Notes: generated from the sequence alone by a model not told the origin. DNA of 64,000 bases from Siphonodentalium dalli (GCA_032622095.1 CP136067.1:131443990-131507989); one strand, 5' to 3'; positions 44,010 through 55,185 are shown, numbered from the stretch's first letter. Numbers and translations: made by a program.

Positions 44010-46130
44010 ACACACACCCATGCACTACATGCATTTCTTATATTTGTTTATTTATTCCCATTAAAAAGGTGAGTGTATAGTTATTTATTTTCGCAAAATC
44101 TGCCAATAATTTGAGACTAGCCCACGCAGCACATTAAGCCAGCCCAATATAAGATTTCCTAGCATTTAGCAACGATAACGTGATCGATATAAATAACGGG
44201 CTTCAGATGCAATTCGCCTGAACTTTGAAAAGCACGCCCAATTATTCTGCTGACCGTTTTTAATGATTAGGTCAGATTGGGTCAACAAATTGTGACGTCG
44301 TGTTCGTTTTACGGTCTGTGTGGTACTGGGAGTCTGTGTTTTATTGGGATATGAAACGGGTGCGACAATTGTCAGTTTACCAATCACCGACGACGATTTA
44401 GTGTAACAAGGACGGGTTATATAAAAACAACAGAATATTAGAACCGAGAGCCCGTCCAAATATACTGACTTGTGTGCACTTGCTTGGGAATAACATTTAA
44501 CGTGAATTTGTTCCAACAAATTGGATTGACCATCAATATAAATACCAGTCACAAAGAGATATGGTGCAAAGGGAATAACTACGTGACTTGATTATATTAT
44601 CACACAGCGTCATGAATAAACAAGCAAAATTTGACACAAGGAAGCCTCTGTAGAATCAACACAAATATTACACACAGAAGCCACGGCGGAATTAAACAAC
44701 ATATTCTGCGACGCGTGCGACAAAGTAGGTCGGTACATTACTTTAATGATTCCCTGCCCTATTCGACACCCTGCAATCCGTGCAAAACACCATCATGTAT
44801 ACGTTTTACAATAAATCGGAGCCTATCAATATGAGGTTTTGGTGACCAACTATTGAATTAAAAGAAGAAGTTTTAACACGCTTTGAATGTTTGTCAGACT
44901 ACCAACAAATTCCAATGACCACTTCTTATAAAGAGCTTCCGTCTCCCAAAAATCTGAGGGTATAATATAGCGCGTTTTTAACTATGATATGTTTAGTACG
45001 TCTGCAAGAGTTTTTTTCAGTGTATAGCCAATCTACATACCCACCTTAGACCAAGTATTCTCGGTATACAACAGCTTGGGATATCGGTTGAGTTGATGCT
45101 GTTGTTTTGGACCGAGTCCAGTCCCATTACTCATTACTCCTATATAACATACGCTCAGAGTCGTGCTTGCATGTCTTCGGCTTAGATGAAATGGACGTAT
45201 CTTAACATAGAGAGGATCCCTTCCCATGCATGATGATGTCAAACATATCAGAGGTCCGTTGAATGTCTAAGCAACGATATTTATAAGTAAACAATGCCTT
45301 GTTTTCCAAAGAATTTCGATTGGTCGCGCTATCAGAAAATGAATGTAAAAATATATTAAACGATCGTGTTATCGCTATAGTTTTTTCTATTACGGGAAAT
45401 TATATATCATTTTGAAGACAGATTAATGCGGACATGTCAGATGATTATCAAAGGCAGGGGCTACACGTGTAGCACGTAGGAGTAACAGCATCAATCAACC
45501 GATACCAAAAGCTTCGATTGAAATGCAACAGTCTTAATGAATACCTCCACGAAAATAATCTAAGAGAGAGCAACAGGTGCTCGTCACGTGTCATAGAAAG
45601 TGCAGACCAATTTATATTAAGCTACTCGAGATATAATCAAGTCAGGAGTGAATGTTTAATGTCATTAGAAACAACCAATACATGATCAGTGTCATATTTC
45701 TGAATTGGTCGAATTATCTTCAATTAGCACTAATTGCACAATATTTAAAGCAGACCAAACTTTAATCACCAGGAGTGGTCGGTTTTTGTTTTGTGTAATT
45801 TTGTATGAAATCCTAAACTAAACAAAAGTTTGACCATAATACTAACATGCTAATCAAGTAGAATGGTTACCCGATTTACTGGCTTTCCGTTAAATGTCAA
45901 TCGTTCCACTATCTTTAAAAACTATATTAACCCATGTATTTTTTAGATTGTTTATAAACACATAACAGCAGTGGAAATTCACACCCTGTCCCACTCTCCA
46001 TTTCTTCACAGCTGATTCATACTTTTCTGCAATATTTTGTTTCTCATCATTATCATTTTCCCTCAACCTGTTCTCTTCAACTCGACATCTTGCCATTTGT
46101 TCCTTCTACATTATACCATGCATGCTTTTC
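44010..46130. other. Unassigned stretch
   Basis: No supported gene. The 128-residue minus-strand frame at 44166-44552 and the smaller frames at 45033-45242 and 45890-46096 show no domains or repeated structure. Confidence 0.25.
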
Positions 46131-46151
46131 TTCTCTGGTGAGATAACTTAA

Positions 46152-46375
46152 AGACATATTACAGACTTGCTCGGGTGCGCCAAACTGATAATTTGGTATT
46201 CAGGCACTATGTCAACTGGAGGAATGTAACATTCTAATAACATCGGCGAAAATCCCAAGGAAATCAACAGTGCCACTCCATAGAAAACATCGTCTGAACT
46301 ACGCTCAGTTGTAAATATTTACCTCAGCGATTCGGGACGCAACTATCGGCGATATGAATTACTCATAATTATGTT
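46152..46375 (-). repeat. Family F, partial inverted copy (4)
   Basis: It starts after TTAA (46148-46151) with AGACATATTACAGAC. GTCAACTGGAGGAATGTAAC, CATAGAAAACATCGTCTGAA and ATTCGGGACGCAACTAT match copies 1 and 2 in reverse. The other half is missing. Confidence 0.65.
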
Positions 46376-46389
46376 TAGTATAGAAAAGG

Positions 46390-46548
46390 TTAACTGATAA
46401 CAAGAACACGTAAGCCACTCAATTATCTTATATATACGAGGCTCCATATAGGCTCCCTGTGGAGACTCGCATATATAAGAGAATGCATTGGCGTATGACT
46501 TTAATGCTACACCAGCGCAGCTCCCGTGACGAACCCCATGAAAGGGGG
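46390..46548. mobile_element. Degenerate hairpin MITE type C, single palindrome (C4)
   Basis: One mutated palindrome spans 46418-46491; its loop has been rearranged to GGCTCCATATAGGCTCCCTG TGGAG. The type C right arm follows (TTTAATGCTACACCAGCGCA GCTCCCGTGACG) and ends in a CCCTTT-type end followed by TTAA (46549-46552). Confidence 0.65.
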
Positions 46549-46769
46549 TTAACTAATAATAAGAACCCGGATCGTGCGCGCTCTACTATCTCCTTCATCG
46601 CGCTCCTGTCGGTTCTTGTTATCTGCACGAGTTTGTATTCTAATGTTTAGAGAAAACGGCGATGCAAAATGTGAATTGTTAGTATATATCTGTCGATTAC
46701 CACAGAACAAGATGGACAACTGATTACATGATATCGGCAGGACCATGGGTATATTAGTCGCAATATATA

Positions 46770-46830
46770 AGGATGCGTTCACATGCCGGCAAATTTGCCT
46801 GTCAATTTCCAGGCATTCCGTCGTAGATAT
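46770..46830 (+). repeat. Lone TIR similar to element 2
   Basis: GGATGCGTTCACATGCCGGC AA resembles the GGTGCGTTCACATGACGGGCAA start at 17613. No matching right end was seen nearby. Confidence 0.35.
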
Positions 46831-46840
46831 GATATGAACC

Positions 46841-46960
46841 ACCTATGTAATACGCACGCGATTGAATAGCGAAAGATACTTAATCTGGGTTCACGATTAG
46901 ATATTGATTGGTATTCAATCCGAGTAACGGGTGCCACGTGATGTTAGGGTTGTATTTCGA
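46841..46960 (-). repeat. Family H copy with two satellite units
   Basis: CACCTATGTAATACGCACGC matches, inverted, the sequence just right of the big satellite (35683-35700). It is followed by GATTGAATAGCGAAAGATAC, GGTTCACGATTAGATA, GATTGGTATTCAATCC and GCCACGTGATGTTAGGGTTG. This is a compact full-order copy of the element that hosts the satellite. Confidence 0.7.
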
Positions 46961-47194
46961 AGTTGGTATCCTGAGTTAATCGAAAGCGTGATTATAAAAT
47001 CTTTAAAATAACTTCTTTGGTTAAAAAAAAAATGCTGTTTAAAAAAGGTCTCTTTTTATTTCTGAATATCTCTTTGATTTAGTGTAATTCAATTTGGATA
47101 CTCATTCTATGCTATGCTTTATTTCTCTATTGCCATGAATTCACATATCCGAATATCACGTAGTGATTGGGGGGGGGCTAACCCCGGGACTCTC

Positions 47195-47216
47195 GGAAGG
47201 ACCAATTGGTCCTTCC
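47195..47216. repeat. 22-bp perfect palindrome
   Basis: GGAAGGACCAATTGGTCCTT CC lies downstream of the minus-strand frame and its polyadenylation signal. It could be a terminator-like or dimer binding site, or chance. Confidence 0.85.
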
Positions 47217-47237
47217 CCTACCCCTCATGTTTAGCTT

Positions 47238-47880
47238 TTATTGAGCATCATAAAAAAGAAGCAATTTTTCAAAAGTTTATTTTATCTTTTTCCTTTTTTT
47301 TGTGGTGGTGCTTCTCATTGGAAGATGGAGGAGACGTAGATATTGTCTGTCTTTGCATTTGTTCCTTTTGTTGTTGTTGTTGTTGTTGCCTGTATTCTTC
47401 TTTCCATTGATAGTGCTCTTTCGTGAACTTATCCGTTTCTTGAATTGTTTTCACCATTAAGGATGCTTTTTCTTGTTCTTCATCTTCCGTGGGCGACGCC
47501 GGCCTCTCCGGGTATCTCGGCGTCGCAGGGACGGTGGTGGTATATTCCGCCCCTGGTGGAAACTGGCTAGGTGGTTTGCCAACTCCACAACGAAGACAGT
47601 GGTGGGGACGTCCGGGGTGACGTCGGTGTCCCCGTTTCCGCTGTCCACGTCGACTGTAGGGACGTCCGGGTGACGTCGACGTCCCTGCTCCTGCTGGTGG
47701 TGGTGGCATATGCAGCAGCCCGATCTTCTGCCCCGGAGACCAAGTTCTCCGTTTCCACTCGGCCCTCCTGGTGGCAGCCCTGCGGCGCCTTGAATGTGTC
47801 TTCTTCCGCTTCTTTCCTGTGGTCCCCGCAGCCCCGGACCGGTGGAGTCCGGTCGGTTCTTCCAGGCCATGGCCGGTAGA
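47238..47880 (-). CDS. Coding-like GC-rich minus-strand region, unrecognised
   Basis: This ~600-bp island is much richer in G+C than the rest of the window. One minus-strand frame runs from about 47879 to a stop at 47269, although its first ATG is at 47709. It is very basic and Arg/Lys-rich at the start (KKRKK then SRRRRAATRR). It then has HHCLRCGVGKPPSQFPPGAE, a Pro/Thr stretch, an acidic SPTEDEEQEK, and a likely coiled coil ending in Q7 and KEQMQRQ, with a His/Lys tail. A minus-strand AATAAA sits at 47238-47243, about 26 bp past the stop, as in a real 3' end. A second minus frame (47457-47870) starts at an ATG shared with the plus-strand frame. I cannot name a family. The basic head could suit a nucleic-acid-binding protein. 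Confidence 0.4.
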
Positions 47881-47997
47881 GGGTTATACCGGGGTGATCT
47901 GGAACTTCAAAACTACATCCAGTCTACCCTCATTAGCATGGAGAGACCAGCTAATACAATGGGCAGACTGGAGACCGCTCAGCACGCTGCAGACTAG
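47869..47997 (+). CDS. Small coding-like plus-strand frame, unrecognised
   Basis: ATG at 47869 opens a 42-codon frame with mixed, soluble-protein-like composition (GDLELQNYIQSTLISMERPA, then MGRLETAQHAAD and TAG). Upstream there is a pyrimidine-rich tract ending CCCCGCAG (47824-47831) that looks like a 3' splice site. The reading could therefore be an exon of something larger. It overlaps the minus-strand frames through a shared CCATGG. Both cannot easily be real over the overlap. Confidence 0.3.
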   Translation: MAGRGLYRGDLELQNYIQSTLISMERPANTMGRLETAQHAAD

Positions 47998-48200
47998 GAT
48001 GGGGATTAAATCCATGATCGTGATATTTGCGAACTGAAAGGACAAACCTTGTTAAAACACATCCAATAAATGCGGAACCCATTCGATCACGCGATGTGTT
48101 GACATTTGCTATTATTCAACACAATTTGCATATTTTTTAATCCAGACCTCGAACTCTGTCTGACATGCACCTGCTGAATTTTCCGTGAAAAGCATGAAGC

Positions 48201-48462
48201 CTATTTGTCTGAACAGTATCGTTGCTGGATTGTATCGCATTTGGCAAGTAGTTTGATATTCGAGCCTTCTAACAATGTTCCCGGGAAGAACTTCTCCATG
48301 TATACTGGTGCATCTTTTAGACGTTTTGTTCCATCGTGTTCCTCGATAACTAATATATTATCAACATGGACAACCAAACGCTTCTTTAAAACGTTTACGT
48401 GTAACCAAAACACACAATTCAGATACCCACATGCACATGAACGCTGTAATAGTTATCCACAA
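48201..48462 (-). CDS. Coding-like minus-strand frame, possible exon
   Basis: A frame of about 80 codons ends with TAG at 48201. Its start is not an ATG. Just upstream (transcript sense) the sequence ends in ATTACAG, a plausible splice acceptor, so the frame may begin as an internal exon near 48455. The composition is protein-like: a Cys-rich start, then LVVHVDNILVIEEHDGTKRL and MEKFFPGTLLEGSNIK. I know of no family match. The opposite-strand frame at 48205-48495 looks less protein-like. Confidence 0.3.
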
Positions 48463-48499
48463 TTAGCATCCCAAAATTATGTTATAGTGCAATGACATT

Positions 48500-49790
48500 T
48501 TCTAGGGGAAAATCATTCCCGTATTGATTTATATAGGCACATAGAGATACTCAGTTGTTAAATGGTACTTGCATGAATGTAAGTTATTAGAATGGTTGAG
48601 GCAATATAACTTTGACGTAAACAGTATTTATTCCATATAATTCAAATACGGTGTATGTAACAAAAAATATGAATCATGAATATTGGTTTATGGAGGGGAT
48701 CCGACATCAAGCATAAAGCTTATGGGGTCGTTTCCGATTACGTGTGACTAAGCCCACACTGTGAGAATGATAACATAATATTAGGTAATTGTATGGGCTG
48801 GATCGATAGATATATCAAAATGAGATTTTTTTTCTTATGGAATAATAGAAAGAAATTGATTGAAAATAGATTTAGTATAGCGGAACGAAGTATAGATCGG
48901 TATAGACAAGAGTGTGAGGTGACATATCAAACGTTTGTGTGGATCTGATATGCAGTATAGGGAGGGGAGGTGGAGAGTATAAATGATAAGCTATTGCTTT
49001 TAATATAACTTTCAGACGTTATGTGTCATAACAACAACTTCGACATAATGTATGATGTGTTATAAAGCATAGCAGCACATATACATGGACGTTTGTATGA
49101 GTCCAAATTCATACGTCATACCGCGGTGCATAGACAGAAAATAGGGCTTTCGTTGTGTTCTCTCTTAATGAAAAAATAGTGCAATAATGGCAACTAACCC
49201 ACTCATTTGTGTCAACTTATATGTGCCTCATCTGTAGTTATTTTAATAATGACCTATATTCCATCTCAGCAGATCTGATATATGTGTGTGTTAATCATAT
49301 TTTCTATCAGCATTTACCCGGTGTACGTGGTGCATACATAATTCGATCACCCTAAGAGCGTGGTCTTCAAACCCGTTGTGGGAGTTTGCGACATAGGAAT
49401 AACGACTCTCAAAACACACACTGTTTGTCCAGGTTTTATCTTGTTAAAACAATTGGTTTTCACATGTGAGAAAGCCAAGATGTTAATCTATCGAATGATT
49501 CACTAAATACTCTCTGAGTGTGAATTGAAGGCCCTTCATAAACGACGAAAATCGTAAAAGATAGAGAAATGAATGGAATTATTATATCAAATATGTTTTT
49601 TTCACAAATATGACACATAATTTAGGTAAATGGAAGAATGCATTCTATAGATGGTTATCTCCCAAATGTTCCAAATACATCTGGTAGGAAAGATCCGTTT
49701 TATTTGTTTAATACTCATCGACTTTCTGAGGTGCGTCGATAAATATCGTAATATTGTCCCGTTGTGCGAGTCTTCTCACCAGGTGTGTGA
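48500..49790. other. Unassigned AT-rich stretch
   Basis: No gene, tandem repeat or long inverted repeat seen. Confidence 0.25.
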
Positions 49791-49804
49791 GTTTAAGTAT
49801 GGCC

Positions 49805-49975
49805 AGCGTGATATATAAGAGAATACATTGGCCTAACAATAGTTACCTTGACCTGGTAAGTCAGTGCATTCTCTTAGATATGCGAGGTTCCTTATGGAAG
49901 ACTCGCATATATAAGAGAATGAAATGGCACAGGGTCGTTAATGCTGCACCAGCGCTGCTCCCGTCGTGGAAGGGG
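49805..49975. mobile_element. Short hairpin MITE type C (C5)
   Basis: The left palindrome is reduced to its right stem (49811-49834). The core is only ~25 bp, and the right palindrome (49864-49928) has a changed loop. The right arm ends GCGCTGCTCCCGTCGTGGAA GGGGTTA, a decayed type C terminus. Confidence 0.7.
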
Positions 49976-50327
49976 TTATCGACAAACTATTTATTAAATG
50001 CGCATGCACCGTTAACTACACAACATGTGAGTTCTGTGTAAATCCTTTGGTTATATTCAACAACTCACGTTCCAATGACATTACCGTCCGATATAAGACA
50101 CTGGCAATCTTTAAAAAAGCGAGGAACAATCAAAACACATGTACCATTATGAATTAAGATGAACATAACCCAAAATCAGTGGAATTGATTAGACCATCTA
50201 TACTTCCTATAATCGGTCACGTTCAGGGGACGGTGTGAAGACAGTCAGTTATGACTATTATTGCACACCCAGTCATTTATTTTGCGAAATACAGAAGATT
50301 TAAAAAAAAAAATTAATAACACAATCT

Positions 50328-50375
50328 GCATTGTTCTTGATCAATGCATCTGCATTGTTCTTGAACAATGCAACC
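50328..50375. repeat. Tandem, nearly palindromic 25-bp repeat
   Basis: CTGCATTGTTCTTGATCAATGCA is followed by CTGCATTGTTCTTGAACAATGCA. Each is an inverted repeat (TGCATTGTTC with GAACAATGCA) and they are adjacent copies. Confidence 0.8.
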
Positions 50376-50434
50376 GAAGAACATCATTGGTGACGTCAAC
50401 TTTAACTTAACATATCCGCCCAAACTGAACTTAT

Positions 50435-50575
50435 AATGAGTTATTTTATGAGTCGATAATGGCTCTAAACCAGTCCTATTTTCAGTTAATTATGGACTCA
50501 AAATGAGGCGAGTCTACGCCGATTATGGACCTAAAACTGATCCTATTTTAAGCCGATAACGCGCTAACAGGCTGA
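50435..50575 (+). repeat. Two ~65-bp direct repeats
   Basis: TCGATAATGGCTCTAAACCAGTCCTATTTT (from 50453) is repeated as CCGATTATGGACCTAAAACTGATCCTATTTT (from 50518). A third, TTAATTATGGACTCAAAATGA, lies between them. Confidence 0.6.
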
Positions 50576-50999
50576 CAGGGAGAACAGGCTGACATAACAG
50601 TTCAAACGTCTATAATCTGGAACATGTACACCAAGCTTCTCGATTACAGATCCAGTATAAAATAGTGTTTATATAAACACACGTTTGTTCAGTTAAATAA
50701 AACAACACCAACCTAAAGTTTGGTATACTGCAAGGTAAAATCTTCAGAGCGTGCAATAAAAATAGACCAACACAACTTTGTGAACATCTTAATGTTATTG
50801 CACTCGTTTGTCGTCCCGCAAGGTAAAACTCAAACCTCCGGTTCACATTCTACCATCGCGCTACAACCAGTTCACACTTGTGTCGTTCTAGCTATGTATC
50901 GAACAGCATAAAAGTTAAATATTCTGAGTCTTCTGAACCAAAACTACTCGCGGGTCAAGTGTCGCTTCAGGAAACTTCAAGATGACCCACGTTTTTTAT

Positions 51000-51290
51000 A
51001 AATGCTATAAGAATGTATCAACAAAATAATAAACAAAATTGTTAAAGAATGTAAGAAAAATGATAAAAAAAAAATGATAAAATTGTTAATGAATATAAGA
51101 AAAAAATGATGAATTTTTTTTATAGAATGTAAAAAAAAATTTATAAAAAATTATTTAAAAATGTATAAAAGATTGATAAATAAAGATACAAAATTGTTAT
51201 TTCAATGCATTCTCTTATTTATGCGAGGCGACCTATGCATTGGCACGGGGTCTTTAATGCTGCGCCAGCGCAGTTCCCGTCATGATACGG
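51000..51290. mobile_element. Hairpin MITE type C, right palindrome collapsed (C6)
   Basis: An AT-rich core of TTGTTAAAGAATGTAAGAAA units leads into a palindrome that lacks most of its right stem (51203-51244). Type C right-arm sequence follows (TTTAATGCTGCGCCAGCGCA GTTCCCGTCATG) and ends CGGTTAA. The left palindrome is missing. Confidence 0.7.
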
Positions 51291-51510
51291 TTAATGATAA
51301 TCGCTGTCATTTCATTCAAGATCAGACACGATATAGCAAAACCTTTGTCTCGTATTCCATGTTGCTATGAGGCTGAAATAAATCATTCATCTGTTCATTC
51401 ATTCAACAACACAAATGTTGACTATCTTGAGTTTTCTGAAACAACACTTCTTAGTGGTCAAGTGCAGTAGCGTTTCTTCGGGAAACTCCAAGATGACTCA
51501 CGTCAATTAA

Positions 51511-52018
51511 CCCTTTCATGATGGGATCTTCCTGAATTGTTGCGAAAACCCTGTGCATCGGCCTAACAACTTTTTATTATTTTTTTAAATTGTTAAAGAA
51601 TGTAAAAACAAAATGAACAAAATGATAGCAAATTGTTAAAGAAAGTAAGAAATAATGATAAAAAATGTAAAAAAAAAATGTTAAAGAATACGATAAAAAA
51701 TTATAAAAGTGTTAAAAAATGCAAGAAAAAATAATAAAAATAATAAAAATTGTTAAAGAATGTGAGAAAAAATGATACAAACTGATAAAATGGTTAAAGA
51801 ATATAAGAAAAATGTTATAGAATATAAGAAAAATTATATAAAAAATGATAAAAATTGTTAATGAATGTAAGAATAATGATTGATAATAATACAAAAATGT
51901 TAGGCCAATGCATTATCTTATATATGCGAGGCGACCTATGGTCGACTCGCATATATAAGATAATGCATTGGCACGGGGTCTTTTATGTTGCGCCAACGCA
52001 GCTCCCGCCATGAAAGGG
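51511..52018. mobile_element. Hairpin MITE type C, TTAA-flanked (C7)
   Basis: TTAA flanks both ends (51507-51510 and 52019-52022). The left end CCCTTTCATGATGGGATCTT pairs with the inverted right end, which reads CCCTTTCATGGCGGGAGCTG. The left palindrome is deleted down to CCCTGTGCATCGGCC, while the right one (51905-51971) is intact. The core has ~10 degenerate units of the TTGTTAAAGAATGTAAGAAA type. Confidence 0.85.
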
Positions 52019-53470
52019 TTAAAGCTAATCGCTGTCATTTCATTCAAGATCAGACAAGATATAGCAAAAACTTTAGTTTGTCTCGTGTTCCATGTTGCTA
52101 TAGGGCTGAAATAAAGTATTCATCTATTCATTCATTCATCGACACAAATGTTGACTATCCTGAGTTTTCTGATACAACACTTCTCAGTGGTCACATGCAG
52201 AAATGTTTCCTCAGGAAACTCTAAACTGGATCACATCTATAAACCCTTTCATGACTGGAGCTTCATGAATTGTTGCGAAAACCCTGTGTCAATGCATTCT
52301 CTTATATATGCGAGTCGACCATAGGTCGCCTCGCATATATAAGAGAATGCATTGGCCTAACAAATTTTGTATATATTTTTAAATTGTTAAAGAATGTAAA
52401 AAGCAAATGAAAAAATAATAAAAACAATTGTTAAAGAATGTAAGAAATAATGATAAAAAATGATAAAATATTGTTAAAGAATGTTAGAAAATATAATAAA
52501 AAATAATAAAATTGTTAAAGAATGTAAGAACAAAATTATAAAACGATAAAATTGTTAAAGAATATAAGAAAAATTGTTATAGAATGTAACAAGAAAATTA
52601 TAAAAAATGATAAAAATTGTTAAAGAATGTAAGACAAAATTATAAAAAATGATAAAAATTGTTAATGAATGTAAGAATAATGATTGATAATAATACAAAA
52701 TTGTTAGGCCAATGCATTATCTTATATATGCGAGGCGACCTATGGTCGACTCGCATATATAAGATAATGCATTGGCACGGGGTCTTTAATGTTGCGCCAA
52801 CGCAGCTCCCGCCATGAAAGGGTTAAAGCTAATCGCTGTCATTTCATTCAAGATCAGACAAGATATAGCAAAAACTTTAGTTTGTCTCGTGTTCCATGTT
52901 GCTATAGGGCTGAAATAAAGTATTCATCTATTCATTCATTCATCGACACAAATGTTGACTATCCTGAGTTTTCTGATACAACACTTCTCAGTGGTCACAT
53001 GCAGAAATGTTTCCTCAGGAAACTCTAAACTGGATCACATCTATAAACCCTTTCATGACTGGAGCTTCCTGAATTGTTGCGAAAACCCTGTGTCAATGCA
53101 TTCTCTTATATATGCGAGTCGACCATAGGTCGCCTCGCATATATAAGAGAATGCATTGGCCTAACAAATTTTGTATATATTTTTAAATTGTTAAAGAATG
53201 TAAAAAGCAAATGAAAAAATAATAAAAAAAATTGTTAAAGAATGTAAGAAATAATGATAAAAAATGATAAAATATTGTTAAAGAATGTTAGAAAATATAA
53301 TAAAAAATAATAAAATTGTTAAAGAATGTAAGAACAAAATTATAAAACGATAAAATTGTTAAAGAATATAAGAAAAATTGTTATAGAATGTAACAAGAAA
53401 ATTCTAAAAAATGATCAAAATTGTTAAAGAATGTAAGACAAAATTATAAAAAATTATAAAAATTGTTAGG
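51905..53470. repeat. 804-bp tandem duplication of MITE plus spacer
   Basis: Palindromes at 51905 and 52709, and at 52289 and 53093, are each exactly 804 bp apart. The 240-bp open frames at 51985 and 52789 translate identically. The duplicated block contains the right palindrome of one element, ~220 bp of spacer, and the left part of the next. Very few differences separate the copies, so the duplication is recent. A third, older copy starts at 53471. Confidence 0.95.
52244..52822. mobile_element. Hairpin MITE type C (C8)
   Basis: The left end CCCTTTCATGACTGGAGCTT is at 52244, preceded by TAAA instead of TTAA. The right end is at 52822, followed by TTAA. Palindromes lie at 52289-52355 and 52709-52775. 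Confidence 0.85.
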
Positions 53471-53490
53471 CCAATGCATTCTCTTAATCG
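53048..53490. mobile_element. Hairpin MITE type C, right end deleted (C9)
   Basis: The left end and left palindrome (53093-53159) are intact. After the core, the right palindrome breaks in its first stem (CCAATGCATTCTCTTA, 53471-53486) and joins directly to ATCGCTGTTATTTC, spacer sequence. The deletion removed the rest of the hairpin and the right terminus. Confidence 0.85.
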
Positions 53491-53847
53491 CTGTTATTTC
53501 ATTCAAGATCAGACAAGATATAGAAAAACTATTTTCTCTCATGTTCCATGTTGCTATAAGCTGAGAAATAAATCATTCATCTTTTCGTTCATTCATCAAC
53601 ACAAATGTTGACTATCCTTAGTTTTCTGACACAACACTTCCCAGTGGTCAAGTGCAGTAGTGCTTCTTCAGAAAACTACAAAATGGATCGTGTCTATAAA
53701 TGATAATCATTTTCATTTCCTCCAAGATCAGACAAGGTCAATTTATCGCGACTGGAAGGGGGTAATTATCGTATGGAAGTCAACAATTATTTGGCAGTGA
53801 TTTAAGATATCATTTCTGAATTGCCCCCAAGGTCTGTCAGTGTCCAT
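53487..53847 (+). repeat. Third spacer copy and a duplicated block
   Basis: CATTCAAGATCAGACAAGAT and CACAAATGTTGACTATCCTT match the 804-bp unit with ~10% or more change. From 53695, GATAATCATTTTCATTTCCT through GGTCTGTCAGTGTCCATAGT is repeated at 54269-54424. Confidence 0.8.
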
Positions 53848-54160
53848 AGTTCATTCTCATATATACTCAAGGCAAGCTATGGTCGACTCGCATATATAAG
53901 AGAATGCTCTGGATTAACAAATTTTATATTATTTTGTTTAAATTGTTAAAGAATGTAAGAAAAAAATAATAAAAATGATAAACATTGTTAAAGAATGTAA
54001 GAAAAAATGATAAAAAAAATGATAAAATTGTTAAAGATTGTAAGAAAAATTGATATATAACGTTACATAAATGTTAGGCCAATGCATTCTCATATATATG
54101 CGAGGCGACCTATGGTCGACTCGCATATATAAGAGAATGTATTGGCACAAGGTCTTTAAC
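53848..54160. mobile_element. Degenerate hairpin MITE type C (C10)
   Basis: Palindromes at 53848-53912 (mutated left half) and 54079-54145 bracket a core of TTGTTAAAGAATGTAAGAAA units. The outer termini are worn away. It interrupts the duplicated blocks on either side. Confidence 0.75.
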
Positions 54161-54430
54161 AACACAAATATTGAGTCTATTATTGACTATCTTCATTTTT
54201 CTGACATAACACTTCTCAGTGGTCAAGTGCAGTAGTCTTTCTTCAGGAAATTCCAAAATGGCTCGCGTCCATAAATGATAATAATTGTCATTTCCTCCAA
54301 GATCAGACAAGGTCAATTTATCTTGACTGGAAGGGGGTAATTATCGTATGGAAGTCAACGATTATTTGGCAGTGATTTAAGATATCATTTCTGAATTTCC
54401 CCCAAGGTCTGTCAGGGTCCATAGTGTTTA
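54161..54430 (+). repeat. Fourth spacer copy
   Basis: AACACAAATATTGA..GACTATCTTCATTTTTCTGA and the block to GGTCTGTCAGGGTCCATAGT repeat 53597-53850 almost exactly in its second half. GACTGGAAGGGGGTAATTAT is shared. Confidence 0.8.
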
Positions 54431-54589
54431 TTGGCATTGGCGTCGGTCGCATGCTGGCAAATACATGAATCGATAGGCAACCCATATGATGTAGTTTCGT
54501 TGTGTATTATCATCTGATGGAATTCCAAGCGCCCGTTGCGATAACATGGCACCAACTAGCATTGTTCAAAGCACCATTCCACGAACAGG

Positions 54590-55185
54590 CCTCAAAAGAT
54601 GTTGGTTTTTTTTAATAATTTTTATTGAAATCAAAACAAGCATAGTTTTATATGTATTATACAGTTTAGAAAATAAAAATATAACACCAAATAAACAGAG
54701 ACAATCATATTTTAAAGCCAAAGAGGGGATGTCGCTATAGCATGTTTAATTTCGTTATTTTAAGGAGAGCTTTCCCTTTATGAAAAGTTATAGAATTGTG
54801 AAAGAGAGAAGAGAGAGAGGAGAGAGAAAGTGTATAGTTTAAGTTTGTTTTGTAAATTAATGTGATGTGACATAATAGTTAAGTTGTGTTTGAGTCAGTG
54901 CGTTAATGTATTATCAATGTGTGGTACAGGTGATGGTTAGTTGGTTGCTTTTGGGGTATTGGCTTTTCTTTTCTTACATATGAATAGAAGTATACTACAA
55001 TAATCTTTATTAATAAGTGCCAACGTGATATAAGGTGTCAATAAACGTGTGTATATCATTCATGATAATAGTTATACTACTTCAGGCAGTGACGTCGCAA
55101 TGTAGTCGTTGTTTTATACAGGAACATGTCCCAAGTCCTGCACAGTGAACATGTTCCGCGGTATAAATATTCAAAATAGATACGT
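54590..55185. other. Unassigned stretch, GA-rich tract inside
   Basis: A GA-rich run lies at 54801-54831 (AGAGAGAAGAGAGAGAGGAG). The part at 54605-54740 is A/T-rich with TTTTTATTGAAATC, reminiscent of an inverted 3' end of a transcript or LINE. Nothing firm. Confidence 0.3.

Noticed and set aside
43742..44080. Cys/Val- or His/Thr-rich proteins
   Set aside because: They are translations of the (GT)n tract.
44166..44552. 128-residue minus-strand protein
   Set aside because: No recognisable motif, no upstream or downstream gene signals, and length expected by chance in 64 kb.
47238..48462. Polinton or other large DNA-virus-like element
   Set aside because: The basic and coiled-coil frames made me consider it, but there is no polymerase, integrase, packaging or capsid signature and no terminal repeats.
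51985..53028. Two identical 79-residue proteins as a duplicated gene
   Set aside because: They translate the 804-bp duplicated MITE spacer. The start lies in the MITE arm and no domain is present.
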